Shown here: piece by piece, positions 25,522 through 34,087 of the stretch
How positions within the stretch are numbered: the stretch's first letter is position 1
Layout of the letters: every line of letters starts with the position of its first letter
Source of the DNA: Roseivirga sp. UBA6061
GTDB lineage: Bacteria > Bacteroidota > Bacteroidia > Cytophagales > Cyclobacteriaceae
DNA: 64,000 nucleotides
Assembly: GCA_002427745.1 (NCBI GenBank)
Contig: DIYF01000116.1
Span: 18,598 to 82,597, forward strand
Direction: 5' to 3'
Notes under the pieces: model-generated
What the model was told of the DNA's origin: nothing
The model's input: only the letters and a program-made list of their open reading frames with translations
Databases searched by the model: none
Position numbers and translations under genes: made by a program

Positions 25522-26076
25522 ATGAGTGCCATGACCTATAATTTACAGCAACTCAAAAAGGATTACGATTCCGGAAAGAAACTTAAATTTCTATTCTTCT
25601 GGGGGCATCAGCCCCACCCCGGAGGAGAAGTGACCAACTCTTGCTTCAGCCAGTGGTGGGTAGCTCCCTTTACTGCAGATGGTCATTCATACCCAACCGC
25701 AGAGCACTGGATGATGGCAGAGAAAGCCCGGCTGTTTCAGGATGACGAGATGCTTGAGAAAATACTGCTGGCTCAGTCACCCGCTCAGGCCAAGAAGTTC
25801 GGAAGGCAGGTACGGGGTTTTGACCAGGCTACCTGGGAAGGCAGACGCTCAGAAATTGTTGTACAGGGAAACCTTCATAAGTTCAATCAACACCCCGACC
25901 TGAAAAACTTCTTGCTCAACACAAAGCAAAGGGTGCTGGTAGAGGCCAGCCCGAGAGATATTATCTGGGGTATAGGCCTGTCTGCTAAAAATGAAAGGGC
26001 CTCCGTACCAGCTCAGTGGCGTGGTAAAAATCTGCTTGGATTTGCTCTGATGGAAGTGCGGGATCTGTTGGGGTGA
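25522..26076 (+). CDS. NADAR-domain protein (YbiA-like)
   Basis: 184 residues, soluble. Characteristic motifs: FFWGHQP near the start, CFSQWW, YPTAEHWMMAEKARLF and a C-terminal WRGKNLLGFALMEVRD, which together define the NADAR/YbiA (COG3236) family. Known members act on ADP-ribosylated molecules or on early riboflavin intermediates, as an N-glycosidase; the Glu in TAEHWM is a candidate catalytic residue. No riboflavin gene or toxin is next to it here, so the substrate is open. Its stop codon is followed by a purine-rich repeat. Confidence 0.85.
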   Translation: MSAMTYNLQQLKKDYDSGKKLKFLFFWGHQPHPGGEVTNSCFSQWWVAPFTADGHSYPTAEHWMMAEKARLFQDDEMLEKILLAQSPAQAKKFGRQVRGFDQATWEGRRSEIVVQGNLHKFNQHPDLKNFLLNTKQRVLVEASPRDIIWGIGLSAKNERASVPAQWRGKNLLGFALMEVRDLLG

Positions 26077-26189
26077 GAGGCAGGGAGTCAGAAGTGGGAA
26101 GACGGAAGTTGGAAGTCGGACGTTCTTACCTCCTACTTCTTACATCTTGCCTCCTACCTCTTACATCTTACCTCCTGCCTCTTACCCCC
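26077..26189. repeat. Mirrored purine/pyrimidine repeats between convergent genes
   Basis: A purine-rich arm (26077-26120, GGAAG-type units) and a pyrimidine-rich arm (26123-26189, repeated CTTACCTCCTAC/CTTACATCTTAC units) lie between the stops of the NADAR and cytochrome genes. Each transcript therefore ends in purine-rich sequence; the arms are imperfectly complementary and could pair as a long weak hairpin. Confidence 0.7.
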
Positions 26190-26633
26190 TCAACGCAAAT
26201 CATACCACTCTTCTACTTCCAGGTTGGCTCGTCTGCCCTGCTCTGTTGGCGCGTAATTTTCCGTCAGATAGTCCAGAATTTTTTGCTCATCTTCTCCCAG
26301 GTCTTTCAGATTTTGAGTGCGCTGCATCCAGCGAATCATATTGGTCCAGCCCTCGCGGGTAGCGCGGTTTTGGGTAACAAGCTTACCGGAATGACATCCT
26401 GTGCAGTTGGCTATTACCAACAGCTTATGCTCCCCTTCTGCAAATTCACCTTCCGCCATAATAGTGGGCTCTGTAACCAGCTCAGCTTCAACCTTTTTTG
26501 GTGGGGTCTTAAAGAGATCGGGGTTTTCATAAGCCAGCCAGCCAAGGCCCAGCACCAAGACGAGTAAAGCGAATATGCCTATGACTGCCCTGAACAGTCC
26601 GTAAAAGCCTTTTAAAAAATCATCCTCTTTCAT
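26190..26633 (-). CDS. sorB: Membrane-anchored cytochrome c subunit, SorB-like
   Basis: 147 residues with an N-terminal membrane anchor (~14-34) and one c-type heme motif, C77-T-G-C80-H81, with candidate distal ligand Met in MIRWMQR. It overlaps the sulfite-oxidase-like gene by 4 bp. Known for SorAB: the molybdenum subunit oxidises sulfite and passes electrons to the small cytochrome c. Here the anchor would hold the cytochrome at the periplasmic face. The symbol rests on context and heme motif only. Confidence 0.75.
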   Translation of the reverse strand: MKEDDFLKGFYGLFRAVIGIFALLVLVLGLGWLAYENPDLFKTPPKKVEAELVTEPTIMAEGEFAEGEHKLLVIANCTGCHSGKLVTQNRATREGWTNMIRWMQRTQNLKDLGEDEQKILDYLTENYAPTEQGRRANLEVEEWYDLR

Positions 26634-27850
26634 ACCACTTTCACTGCAATTCTATGACAGGCATTATTCAGGTAGCCCTTGGGGTTCCAGCCGGGCACTA
26701 CCATTGGCTGCGATTTACCGTTGCTATCAGTGGCCTTTGCCCAGATTTCATAGTAACCTTTGGCCGGTAAGTTCACCCTGGCGGACCAATGCTGCCAGGC
26801 CAGCCTGTTTTTGGGTCTTTCGAGCTTTGCCTGCTGCCAGGTGCTGCCAAAATCAGTGGAATAATGTACGGCCCTCACTTCCAACTGGCCGGCCCAGGCA
26901 TGACCACGGATATCAAGGCTTTGTCCCTGCTGAATCAAGGCTCCGGATTTCGGATAGGTAACCAGTGATTTCACTGGCATAGACTCGATAATCCCCATAT
27001 CTTCTTCAGGTACTTCAGTACCCGGAGCTACCGGTTTCACCGGTACCCGATAAGCCGTACCGGTCATTTTGGGTCCGTCATGAACGATATTGCGAATGCT
27101 CAGACGATTGACCCATTTGCCGGAAGCAGAAGCAGGAAAACCTCCTGCCACCAGTCTGAGAGGAAAGCCATGAGCAATCGGAATGTCCTCTCCATTCATC
27201 TGATAAGCCAGCAAGGTTTCGTCCTCCAGCGCCTTTTCAATAGGTACTCCCCGTGAGATGACGACCTTCTCAGGGTCACCGCTTAAATGTGTATCGGCTC
27301 CGTAGTAGGCCAGATACACTGCATCACTCTTCATTCCCACATCAGCCAGCAGGTCTTTCACGCGCAGGCCTGTCCAGTTTGCACAGCTGACTGCTCCTAT
27401 CGTCCACTGGTTTCCTTTGGCAGGTGGATTAAACTCACTGCGGCCATTGCCCCCGCACTCCAGTGTAAGCTGATAAGTGTAGGCTTTGAACTTCGATTTT
27501 AAATCATTGAGGGTGTAAGTCTTGCGACTTCCTGCTGATTCGCCTTCAACGGTGAGTACCCAATTGTCTTTATCAGGCTTTGGAATGATGCCATTGTTAC
27601 GGATAAACATCTTGTCTGCCGGAGTGATTTTATCGTCCAGAAGATGGGCCTGAGCTTCAATATTCCACGGCCGGTCATTCAGGGTCCGCATCTCTTTGTG
27701 CTTACCGAAAAGTGCCTGAGGGGTGTTCTGTTCAATTAAAACCGGAGTGTATCCCGCCATGAGCCGATCTCCAAAAACGATATCTGCTCCTAATACGGTA
27801 GAGAAAGCAGCCAGTGTGCTCTTTTTAATGAAATCGCGTCTTTTAGCCAT
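26630..27850 (-). CDS. sorA: Sulfite oxidase-like molybdopterin oxidoreductase, SorA-like
   Basis: 406 residues from ATG at 27850; an upstream in-frame start at 27871 is less likely because it precedes the Tat signal. The signal KRRDFIKKS near the N-terminus is a twin-arginine motif, fitting export of a folded molybdenum protein. The Moco-domain has the ligand C132 in LECGGNGR, and GLRVKDLL and LAYQMNGEDIPIAHGFPLRLV typical of the sulfite oxidase family; a dimerisation domain (~270-400) follows. It oxidises sulfite to sulfate in the family. It is transcribed ahead of the cytochrome. Confidence 0.88.
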   Translation of the reverse strand: MAKRRDFIKKSTLAAFSTVLGADIVFGDRLMAGYTPVLIEQNTPQALFGKHKEMRTLNDRPWNIEAQAHLLDDKITPADKMFIRNNGIIPKPDKDNWVLTVEGESAGSRKTYTLNDLKSKFKAYTYQLTLECGGNGRSEFNPPAKGNQWTIGAVSCANWTGLRVKDLLADVGMKSDAVYLAYYGADTHLSGDPEKVVISRGVPIEKALEDETLLAYQMNGEDIPIAHGFPLRLVAGGFPASASGKWVNRLSIRNIVHDGPKMTGTAYRVPVKPVAPGTEVPEEDMGIIESMPVKSLVTYPKSGALIQQGQSLDIRGHAWAGQLEVRAVHYSTDFGSTWQQAKLERPKNRLAWQHWSARVNLPAKGYYEIWAKATDSNGKSQPMVVPGWNPKGYLNNACHRIAVKVV

Positions 27851-27986
27851 ATCAGGCGATAATATACCCAATTGCCCCGATAAAAAAACGTGCCTTTACA
27901 CCGGTAGCTTTATGAGTGAAATAACCCCGCAAATCCGTCACTGGCATGACAATTGTTTCACTGAGGCCATCTAACCGAATTTACAC

Positions 27987-28481
27987 ATGATGCACTCTTC
28001 AACTACATTCAGGTGGCTCTTTGCCATTTCACTGGCCTTATTATTCAGCTGTTCAGAAGACGAACCGGCTCCTGATTTGATCGGGCTATGGAAAATCAAC
28101 GAACACGAAGCCTCACAGAGAACAGAATACCAAAACTCTCCGCCACTAGAATTCAATCTTTTTTTCAGTCCGGGTTCACCGGGAGGTATATTATCAACTT
28201 CCAGACTGAACTTTGAGCCGGACAACACAGGCCTGTATTCCCGTGATAACCTGGGTTTTGAAGATAATGGTACCTATCAGATCACATGGCAAAAAGACAC
28301 GGATAAGCTGACGATAAAACTTGACGATGAACCGGAAGAAGTATGGACCATACTGAGCCTTACCCATCAGGAGCTTGTGCTTTACTATGAAAGAGAGACC
28401 ACCACGTTTCCGGACAATGAGGGTGTTGCCAATCCTAAAACCTACAGAAAGACGACACATAAGCACACCTTTATCCGGTAG
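27987..28481 (+). CDS. Small lipoprotein, lipocalin-like
   Basis: 164 residues. The lipobox ALLFSC places a lipidated Cys at ~22 (start chosen at ATG 27987). The mature part opens GLWKINEHEASQR and continues in strands with NGTYQITWQKDTDKLTI, matching lipocalin-like (DUF4923-type) small barrel proteins common in Bacteroidota. It is divergent from the SorA gene with 136 bp between starts. Function unknown. Confidence 0.75.
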   Translation: MMHSSTTFRWLFAISLALLFSCSEDEPAPDLIGLWKINEHEASQRTEYQNSPPLEFNLFFSPGSPGGILSTSRLNFEPDNTGLYSRDNLGFEDNGTYQITWQKDTDKLTIKLDDEPEEVWTILSLTHQELVLYYERETTTFPDNEGVANPKTYRKTTHKHTFIR

Positions 28482-28625
28482 TGGCTGATCAGTCTTCTTT
28501 ATGCCCGGCCCGGTGGGAAGTACCTCTTAGGGTAAGATGATCCCGGCTCGAATTACTGAGCACCATACCCTCTCAACAGAGATAGTGACTGCTGAAGTAT
28601 GTGAGACAGCATGAGCGGAGGACGT

Positions 28626-28654
28626 AAAAAAACCCTGACGGGGAACCGTCAGGG
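28626..28654 (-). terminator. Intrinsic terminator (CCCTGACG type)
   Basis: On the minus strand the arms CCCTGACG and CGTCAGGG (28633-28654) with a 6-base loop are followed by seven T (28626-28632). It ends the transcript of the small gene at 28706. The same arm sequence occurs in the terminator at 39082. Confidence 0.8.
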
Positions 28655-28705
28655 CTGGATAGAAAACACCTGTATTTAATTAATCACCTCAAACCAAAAA
28701 CTAAA

Positions 28706-28963
28706 TCAGGTTCTCTTATATGTCGTTGATGTCCTTTCTATTAAGTGATTCACTTCATCACATGTGATCACTTCACCACCTGCTCTTAATTCATCAAGCA
28801 GGATTTCCGCAACTTTCTCTTCAGCAGAACCATAGGCAGCTCCTGTATTGTCGGCTGTACTATTTCTATGGATCCACTTTAAATGATTCATCAGTAGATT
28901 TCTGCAGTTCTCTTCCACATAAAATACAACGCCACTGATGCTGATTTTGTGGTGGCCGTTCAT
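28706..28963 (-). CDS. Stand-alone PspC-associated N-terminal-like domain
   Basis: 85 residues from the ATG at 28963; an upstream ATG at 28996 is also open. The sequence ISISGVVFYVEENCRNLLMNHLKWI, then EKVAEILLDELRAGGEVITCDEVNHLIE, resembles the small domain that precedes PspC domains in Bacteroidota membrane proteins (ISGxxFxIEExAxxxLxxYL ... EIxxDIExRIAEL). Here the PspC part and membrane helix are absent. It is a single gene with its own terminator; its function is unknown. A PspC protein without this domain lies at 44224. Confidence 0.65.
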   Translation of the reverse strand: MNGHHKISISGVVFYVEENCRNLLMNHLKWIHRNSTADNTGAAYGSAEEKVAEILLDELRAGGEVITCDEVNHLIERTSTTYKRT

Positions 28964-29236
28964 TGATCCAAAGTATAGGGTTGGTTGAGTAAACATTGCT
29001 AAAAATTTATTCCTGCTTTGTAAGACTTCCGAAAAGCGGAATGGTTACCTGCAGTTCCATTGTCCTTTGTATTATAGATGCCCTGAGTCCGAAAAATGTT
29101 GCATAGCCCTATGGATTTAACAGAAATTAACCGGAAACAGAGCCTCTGTTAACACCTTATTAACAGTAAGACGGTCTCAGGAGAAAAACATAACAGCACA
29201 AAAGACAAATAGCAGGAATCAACAACCCCATGGAGT

Positions 29237-30223
29237 CTAGTGTTGCTGCTTCAACTCCTCAACGAGTTGCCTGATTACTTCCACTACCAGTTCAGGTTCA
29301 TCAATATGAATCTGGTGGCCACTCTCTTTGGCAATAACATGCCGGCTTTGGGTTGAAAGTGTGAGTAACTCCCGCTGTAGTCTCTCTGATTCGGCTTTGA
29401 GCGTCTCATTGCTCCATGCTTCATCTCCCTCCTTTTTGGTCCAGATGTCCTTAGAGATGACCACCAGAGGTTTGTCTCCGAAAGCATATTCTTCTGATTT
29501 TTCATAGATGAGCTGCATGGTCTCAGCTTCGTAACTGCTGCGTCCCTTTACATAGCTGAAAGGCCGCTCATTGTATATCCACTGAAAACGCTTTTGGTCT
29601 GATTGTGAAAACTTGTCAAGGAAATCTCCGAAATCTCTCCTGGCCTGAAAAGTTTCCAGCTTTGGTTGCGCGGTCAGTCGTGACCTTATCACAGCCGGGA
29701 TATCACGGCCTTTAGAGGTCTCCCGCATTCGCTTCCATGCCGGTTTTCCCTGCTGATAAATGCGCAGGACCACATCAGGGTGAGTCGCATCCACCAACAC
29801 TACGCCAGCTACCTCATCCGGAAACATATGCGCGTAGACCCGGGTCAGCAAGCCTCCAAGCGAATGACCTACAAGAATATAAGGTCCCTTGATACCCGCA
29901 TTTTGCAAGGCCGTATGTGTATCGTAGGCCTGCTGCCACATATGGATAGCATGACCGTGTTCACTCCAGCCTTCACCTGCCTGATCAACCGCAATGGCCT
30001 GAGCGAATTTCCCGACTTCTGGTAGCACAAGATTCCAGATAAGTCCGATATCACCTGCACCATGAAACATAACAATGGGTGGTCCGCTTTCACCTTTTGT
30101 TAATAAATGAAGCTTATAGCCATTTACCTCAACCAGCTTGCCCGGTGCTGCCTGCGGGGTCTGTGCACAGAGATTCTGACTTATCAGGTATATAAATATG
30201 TAAGCACTTACTATTTTATTCAT
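29237..30223 (-). CDS. Exported alpha/beta hydrolase
   Basis: 328 residues with a signal peptide (~1-20, ending LCAQT). The fold is marked by FHGAGDIGLIW (oxyanion region), the nucleophile elbow VGHSLGG with S121, VVLVDATHPDV, and the catalytic His in KESGHQIHIDEPE near residue 305. The enzyme class is an esterase/lipase-like hydrolase; the substrate is unknown. It is transcribed in the same direction as the DUF4097 genes upstream with a 49-bp gap and may be the end of that operon. Confidence 0.88.
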   Translation of the reverse strand: MNKIVSAYIFIYLISQNLCAQTPQAAPGKLVEVNGYKLHLLTKGESGPPIVMFHGAGDIGLIWNLVLPEVGKFAQAIAVDQAGEGWSEHGHAIHMWQQAYDTHTALQNAGIKGPYILVGHSLGGLLTRVYAHMFPDEVAGVVLVDATHPDVVLRIYQQGKPAWKRMRETSKGRDIPAVIRSRLTAQPKLETFQARRDFGDFLDKFSQSDQKRFQWIYNERPFSYVKGRSSYEAETMQLIYEKSEEYAFGDKPLVVISKDIWTKKEGDEAWSNETLKAESERLQRELLTLSTQSRHVIAKESGHQIHIDEPELVVEVIRQLVEELKQQH

Positions 30224-30272
30224 AAATAAAGGATGACATCCGCCATCCTTTTGTTTGAAATATTCTGAGTTT

Positions 30273-30962
30273 TTAATCTGATTTTCTGAAATAGATCGCT
30301 CCTGAAATGGTTTCGAGGTTTACTTCCTTTTCTCCACCCTTATAGGTACCCTTGAGCTTTCGTCCGCCCAGGCTTGGCAAGCCTCTGTCCTTTCTGGTCT
30401 TAAAGTCCATATTGGTGTACAAATCGCCTGTAATACTTTTGAGGCCAATTTCTGCACCGGTGTTTCCTTCCCAGGTAAGATCTATTACACCTGATATGGT
30501 TTCAACTTCTATATCCGACTTGATGCCACTGATCGTTACGTTTGAGCCGATTGTTTCTACCGTCATACTGGCTGAGCTGGGCACCATCATTTCTACTTTC
30601 ACTTCCAGACAGGCATTTTTACCATTATTTCTCCAGTGTATTCCCTCCCGGGACTGACAACAGCAGTCATCAGATTCACTGAGCTTATGTGGCCTCAGAT
30701 CGATATCGAGTGCCAGGCGATCATCGTAATTGTCCAGGTCTATACGCAGTGCTTCATTGTCTTTCCCTCCGTTTACCTCATAGGTAATCTTCACATAAAT
30801 CTCATTCTTTGACCAGGATTTGACCACAAAGTCAGTTCCCATATCAATATCCACATCGAGGTGCTGATTTGTGAAGGCATAGGTTTTCTCCAGTACATCT
30901 GCCTGTGCCATTACCCACTGGCTCGCCAGCAGGCACACTAAAAGCATAGTAAGTCTTTTCAT
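30273..30962 (-). CDS. DUF4097-type adhesin-like protein (third copy)
   Basis: 229 residues: signal peptide (~1-19, ending MAQAD) then repeating short beta strands with a Cys-rich stretch (SDDCCCQSRE) at ~97-106, and a C-terminal VNLETISGAIYFRKSD. The strand pattern (VETISG...DLTWEG...LKSITGDL) is that of the DUF4097 beta-helix family. It lies 19 bp downstream of the second copy. Proteins of this family are exported and accompany ECF sigma loci in Bacteroidota; their role is unknown. Confidence 0.8.
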   Translation of the reverse strand: MKRLTMLLVCLLASQWVMAQADVLEKTYAFTNQHLDVDIDMGTDFVVKSWSKNEIYVKITYEVNGGKDNEALRIDLDNYDDRLALDIDLRPHKLSESDDCCCQSREGIHWRNNGKNACLEVKVEMMVPSSASMTVETIGSNVTISGIKSDIEVETISGVIDLTWEGNTGAEIGLKSITGDLYTNMDFKTRKDRGLPSLGGRKLKGTYKGGEKEVNLETISGAIYFRKSD

Positions 30963-30981
30963 AGTGATTCTGTTTTATGCC

Positions 30982-31734
30982 TTAGTTCTTCCGGAGGTAT
31001 ACATTGCCATATTGTGACTCAACAGACAATCGCTTATCTCCCTTTTTGATAGATGCCCTGGCCTTCATCCACTTGCCGATTCCGTCATCTCCTCCCATTT
31101 TGATGGGTACGTCCAGGTTTGTAAAAATTTGCCCCCACTGCGTGCTGGCGTCAAACTCCAGTGATTGTGATTCATCAATCTTTACATCCACGCCACCATA
31201 GCGGGCGTCTACCTCAAGCATTTCCGGGTTTTCGAGTACTTCTACCAGGCCATAGCGGGCATCCAGCATCACTTTGATATCGCGCGGCACAGTAACCACC
31301 AGTTCGATGGAGATACAGATACCATTGCTGTAAGTACCATTGCGCTTTGAACCCACATTGATGGTTGTGCCTTTGCGGGAAACGGTTACGGAAGTTTTGT
31401 CATCATCGTCATCATCGCTGTGTGTATACACCGAGAAATTGCCCTTTCTGTTTCTGAGCCCCCTGATGGTCGATTCAATGGTAAACACCCCATTTCTGGC
31501 ACTGCTTTCAATTTTGAAATCTTCATCGAACTTTCCTCCCTGGATATCAACCGTACCTTCTACCTTCACTTCTTTTCCGTCCCAGACCTTGACCTGTACC
31601 AGTTCAGGGTATTCAAAAACGAGGTTGAGTTCGTCAAACGACTTAACATCGAAGGTCTCGCTGATCTTCGTTTGCGCCATAGCACCGGCAGTGACCGCCA
31701 GCATCACAGCTATTGTGTAAATAATCCTTTTCAT
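30982..31734 (-). CDS. DUF4097-type adhesin-like protein (second copy)
   Basis: 250 residues with signal peptide (~1-20, ending AMAQTK), strands KEVKVEGTVDIQGG, VMLDARYGLVEVLENPEMLEVDARYGGVDVKID, and the C-terminal SVESQYGNVYLRKN. A run of six Asp occurs near residue 110. The closing YGNVYLRK motif is shared with the first copy (YSNVYLRKK), so the three genes arose by duplication. An intrinsic terminator lies between this gene and the first copy, so it may be expressed at a lower level. Confidence 0.82.
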   Translation of the reverse strand: MKRIIYTIAVMLAVTAGAMAQTKISETFDVKSFDELNLVFEYPELVQVKVWDGKEVKVEGTVDIQGGKFDEDFKIESSARNGVFTIESTIRGLRNRKGNFSVYTHSDDDDDDKTSVTVSRKGTTINVGSKRNGTYSNGICISIELVVTVPRDIKVMLDARYGLVEVLENPEMLEVDARYGGVDVKIDESQSLEFDASTQWGQIFTNLDVPIKMGGDDGIGKWMKARASIKKGDKRLSVESQYGNVYLRKN

Positions 31735-31758
31735 TGTCTGAGTTTTTGAGTTGATAAG

Positions 31759-31791
31759 AAAAAGGCCGCTTCAATTATCTCTGAAGCGGCC
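31759..31791 (-). terminator. Intrinsic terminator inside the DUF4097 cluster
   Basis: A perfect 10-bp stem (GGCCGCTTCA at 31764-31773 with TGAAGCGGCC at 31782-31791) is followed on the minus strand by a T-run (31759-31763). It lies 9 bp after the stop of the first DUF4097 gene and upstream of the second. Confidence 0.82.
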
Positions 31792-31799
31792 CGTTCTAT

Positions 31800-32579
31800 T
31801 TACTTTTTGCGGAGATATACATTGCTGTAGGAAGCCTTCAGATCCAGGTCTACTCCACCACCATTGAGTTTTCCTTTAATGGTTGAACTCACCTTTCTCA
31901 TGCCATCTTCATCGCCACCAAATGCAATATTCATATCAGAAAATGCCTCACCATAGGGGGTTTTGATCGTTACATCAGCCTTGGTTCCGGCAGGCAAAGT
32001 CACATCCACAATGCTATACACTGATACGAGTGAGGTGGGGCTTTCCTGGTTGAGCTGAGAGAAAATTGCCTCAACCTTGCCGTAAACTGTATTTACCAGC
32101 GCAGGACCACTGATGTCCTCCATATATACGCTGTTATATCTGCCGGATATCTCGAGTTCTCCGGCCAGGCCATAGACCTCAATTTTACCGCCTTCCCAGT
32201 TACCGGTGTGTTCGATTTGAACGTTCACACTTCTGGGTACCTTGATGGTATATTTTCCCTGGCCTCTTCTGGCCGCCTGAAAAACCACTACTTCATTTCC
32301 CTCCTGCTGTACATTGAGACCGATACCGGTATTGTCTTTACCACGGGCACTCAAAGCTGTGAGCCCTTCAGCTCTCTCAGGGTTATCGCGCTTTGAATCA
32401 GCATCGATCTGAATCTCACTGCCATCATAAGCCTCTACTGACACTCTGTTTACTTCTTTTATAATCAATGTAGTCTGGCTCGGGTTTGAGACCTGGACCT
32501 TATGGCCCTGGGCACTCAGCTGTACGGCAGCTATCATCGCCAAAGACATCATTATCAATTTTATGCTAACCTTTTTCAT
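31800..32579 (-). CDS. DUF4097-type adhesin-like protein (first copy)
   Basis: 259 residues with signal peptide (~1-23, ending QLSAQG), strands TLIIKEVNRVSVEAYDGSEIQI and a C-terminal VDLDLKASYSNVYLRKK. The repeating short strands suggest a beta-helix. It is separated by 93 bp from the HEAT-repeat anti-sigma gene and is followed by a strong terminator. It is likely exported and may be the most strongly expressed of the three copies. Confidence 0.82.
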   Translation of the reverse strand: MKKVSIKLIMMSLAMIAAVQLSAQGHKVQVSNPSQTTLIIKEVNRVSVEAYDGSEIQIDADSKRDNPERAEGLTALSARGKDNTGIGLNVQQEGNEVVVFQAARRGQGKYTIKVPRSVNVQIEHTGNWEGGKIEVYGLAGELEISGRYNSVYMEDISGPALVNTVYGKVEAIFSQLNQESPTSLVSVYSIVDVTLPAGTKADVTIKTPYGEAFSDMNIAFGGDEDGMRKVSSTIKGKLNGGGVDLDLKASYSNVYLRKK

Positions 32580-32672
32580 TTCTTCAATCGTTTTTAATTC
32601 AGATATTTTGAGTTTTTGTTACCCGTCAGGTGGGTAATCCCTGATCTATTCAAATCGATTTGTTTAATCATT

Positions 32673-33437
32673 TTAAAGCTCGCGGAGCTTGAACATACCC
32701 AGGTGGGCCTCATCGCGTACCTCCCTGAGGTTGTCATCATCTTCCACTATTTTCTGCAGGTTTTCAATAGCACCCACTTCCTTCAGGCTTACCAGTGCTT
32801 CTATCAGCACTATTTTCACCGCTGGTTCTTTTTCGGTACCCAATGCTGTTATCAATGTTTTGCGTACACTTTCATTGTTTCCAAACCGGGCCAGTGCCTC
32901 CACCCCCTTCATCCTCACGTTCATGTTAGACTCTTCGAGCACCACTTTCTGCAAAGCCTCCAGTGTTTCTTCGTCCACCACTTCCATTTCAAAGGAATAG
33001 TTTACCGCTTTCAGTCTGCCACTGGCTGAAGAGCCCGTCATTTCTGTAAGCATCATCTGCTTCAGGCTATCCACTTCAGTACCTACAGAATCTTTACCGG
33101 CAAAGTAGCCTACCAATACCAGGGCTACCGCTGCAGCCACTCTGTAGAACCAGATTTCTCGTGATGTATGCTTCATCACAATCACCTTCGCCTCTTTTTC
33201 TTCCTCCACAGGCTGAAGTGATTCTTCCAGTTTGCCAAATAGCTTATCGTCAGACAGACCTTCGGGTAACACATCACGCATCATTCCGATTTGTCTGAAC
33301 TGATCCTGATAAGTCTTCAGATGGTCGGGTACCACTTCTCTGAGAAAGAAGTTGTGGAGTTGCGTTTCCTCCTCAAGAGAAGTTTCCCCGTTGTAATACT
33401 TATCGATCAGTAATTCTATTTCTTTATCTGACTTCAT
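32673..33437 (-). CDS. Membrane anti-sigma-like protein with HEAT repeats
   Basis: 254 residues from ATG at 33437 (33446 is also open). Order: an N-terminal helical domain with YYNGETSLEEETQLHNFFL (zinc-less anti-sigma-like), a single membrane helix (~100-117), and a periplasmic part made of HEAT-like repeats (LEALQKVVLEESNMNVRMKGVEALARFGN, then VRKTLITALGTEKEPAVKIVLIEALVSL). It overlaps the sigma gene by 14 bp, so translation is coupled. Inferred role: holds the ECF sigma factor at the membrane, with HEAT repeats as a periplasmic sensor or protein-binding part. Confidence 0.72.
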   Translation of the reverse strand: MKSDKEIELLIDKYYNGETSLEEETQLHNFFLREVVPDHLKTYQDQFRQIGMMRDVLPEGLSDDKLFGKLEESLQPVEEEKEAKVIVMKHTSREIWFYRVAAAVALVLVGYFAGKDSVGTEVDSLKQMMLTEMTGSSASGRLKAVNYSFEMEVVDEETLEALQKVVLEESNMNVRMKGVEALARFGNNESVRKTLITALGTEKEPAVKIVLIEALVSLKEVGAIENLQKIVEDDDNLREVRDEAHLGMFKLREL

Positions 33438-33936
33438 AATTCTCAATTTTTAAGTAGAGCTCCCTGGCTTTTTTTCTTGCCCTGGAAAGTCCCACACGAA
33501 TGTTGTTTACTTCAAGCCCCGTCTGCTCAGCAATCTCCTCATAGCTATACCCCTCAACATCTCTGAGTGTAATCAGCAATCTCTGCTGATCAGGCAGGGA
33601 CTGAAAAGCCCTTTCCATCACCTTCATACTATCGCTCAGTTCTACTTTCCTGTAAGGAGTTGTAAAGCCTGAATCCAGTTCCATTTCCTGTACATCCAGC
33701 TGATTTTTATGCTTCTTAGATTTCAGCTTATCCAGGCAATGGTTTTTGGTGATAGTTACCGCCAGTGCTTCCACACTTCGGTAAGCATCCAGTTGCTGTC
33801 GTTTATCCCAAAGTTTTACCATCACATCCTGCAGCGTATCTTCCGCTTCATGCACCGATCGCAGCATATTCAGGGCAATTCGGTACAGGCGGTCCTTTAC
33901 AGGTAAGACCTTGATTTTAAACTCTTGCAACTCCAT
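33424..33936 (-). CDS. ECF RNA polymerase sigma factor
   Basis: 170 residues. Region 2 at ~20-85 (NMLRSVHEAEDTLQDVMVKLWDKRQQLDAY) and region 4 at ~115-165 (LPDQQRLLITLRDVEGYSYEEIAEQTGLEVNNIRVGLSRARKKARE). It is the first gene of a leftward set: sigma, membrane anti-sigma-like protein, and DUF4097 proteins. It probably drives its own operon; no promoter was identified. Confidence 0.93.
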   Translation of the reverse strand: MELQEFKIKVLPVKDRLYRIALNMLRSVHEAEDTLQDVMVKLWDKRQQLDAYRSVEALAVTITKNHCLDKLKSKKHKNQLDVQEMELDSGFTTPYRKVELSDSMKVMERAFQSLPDQQRLLITLRDVEGYSYEEIAEQTGLEVNNIRVGLSRARKKARELYLKIENYEVR

Positions 33937-34087
33937 TCAATATCAGAGACGAGGGTGGGTATAAGTCATTACAGGAATGTAGAAAAATATATTCAGAGCT
34001 GTACAACTTTCATCGTACTCTTCTGATAATCAGACGATAAGGATATTCAATTTCTTAAACCTATTTTCGTAAATAAATAGCTGAAGC

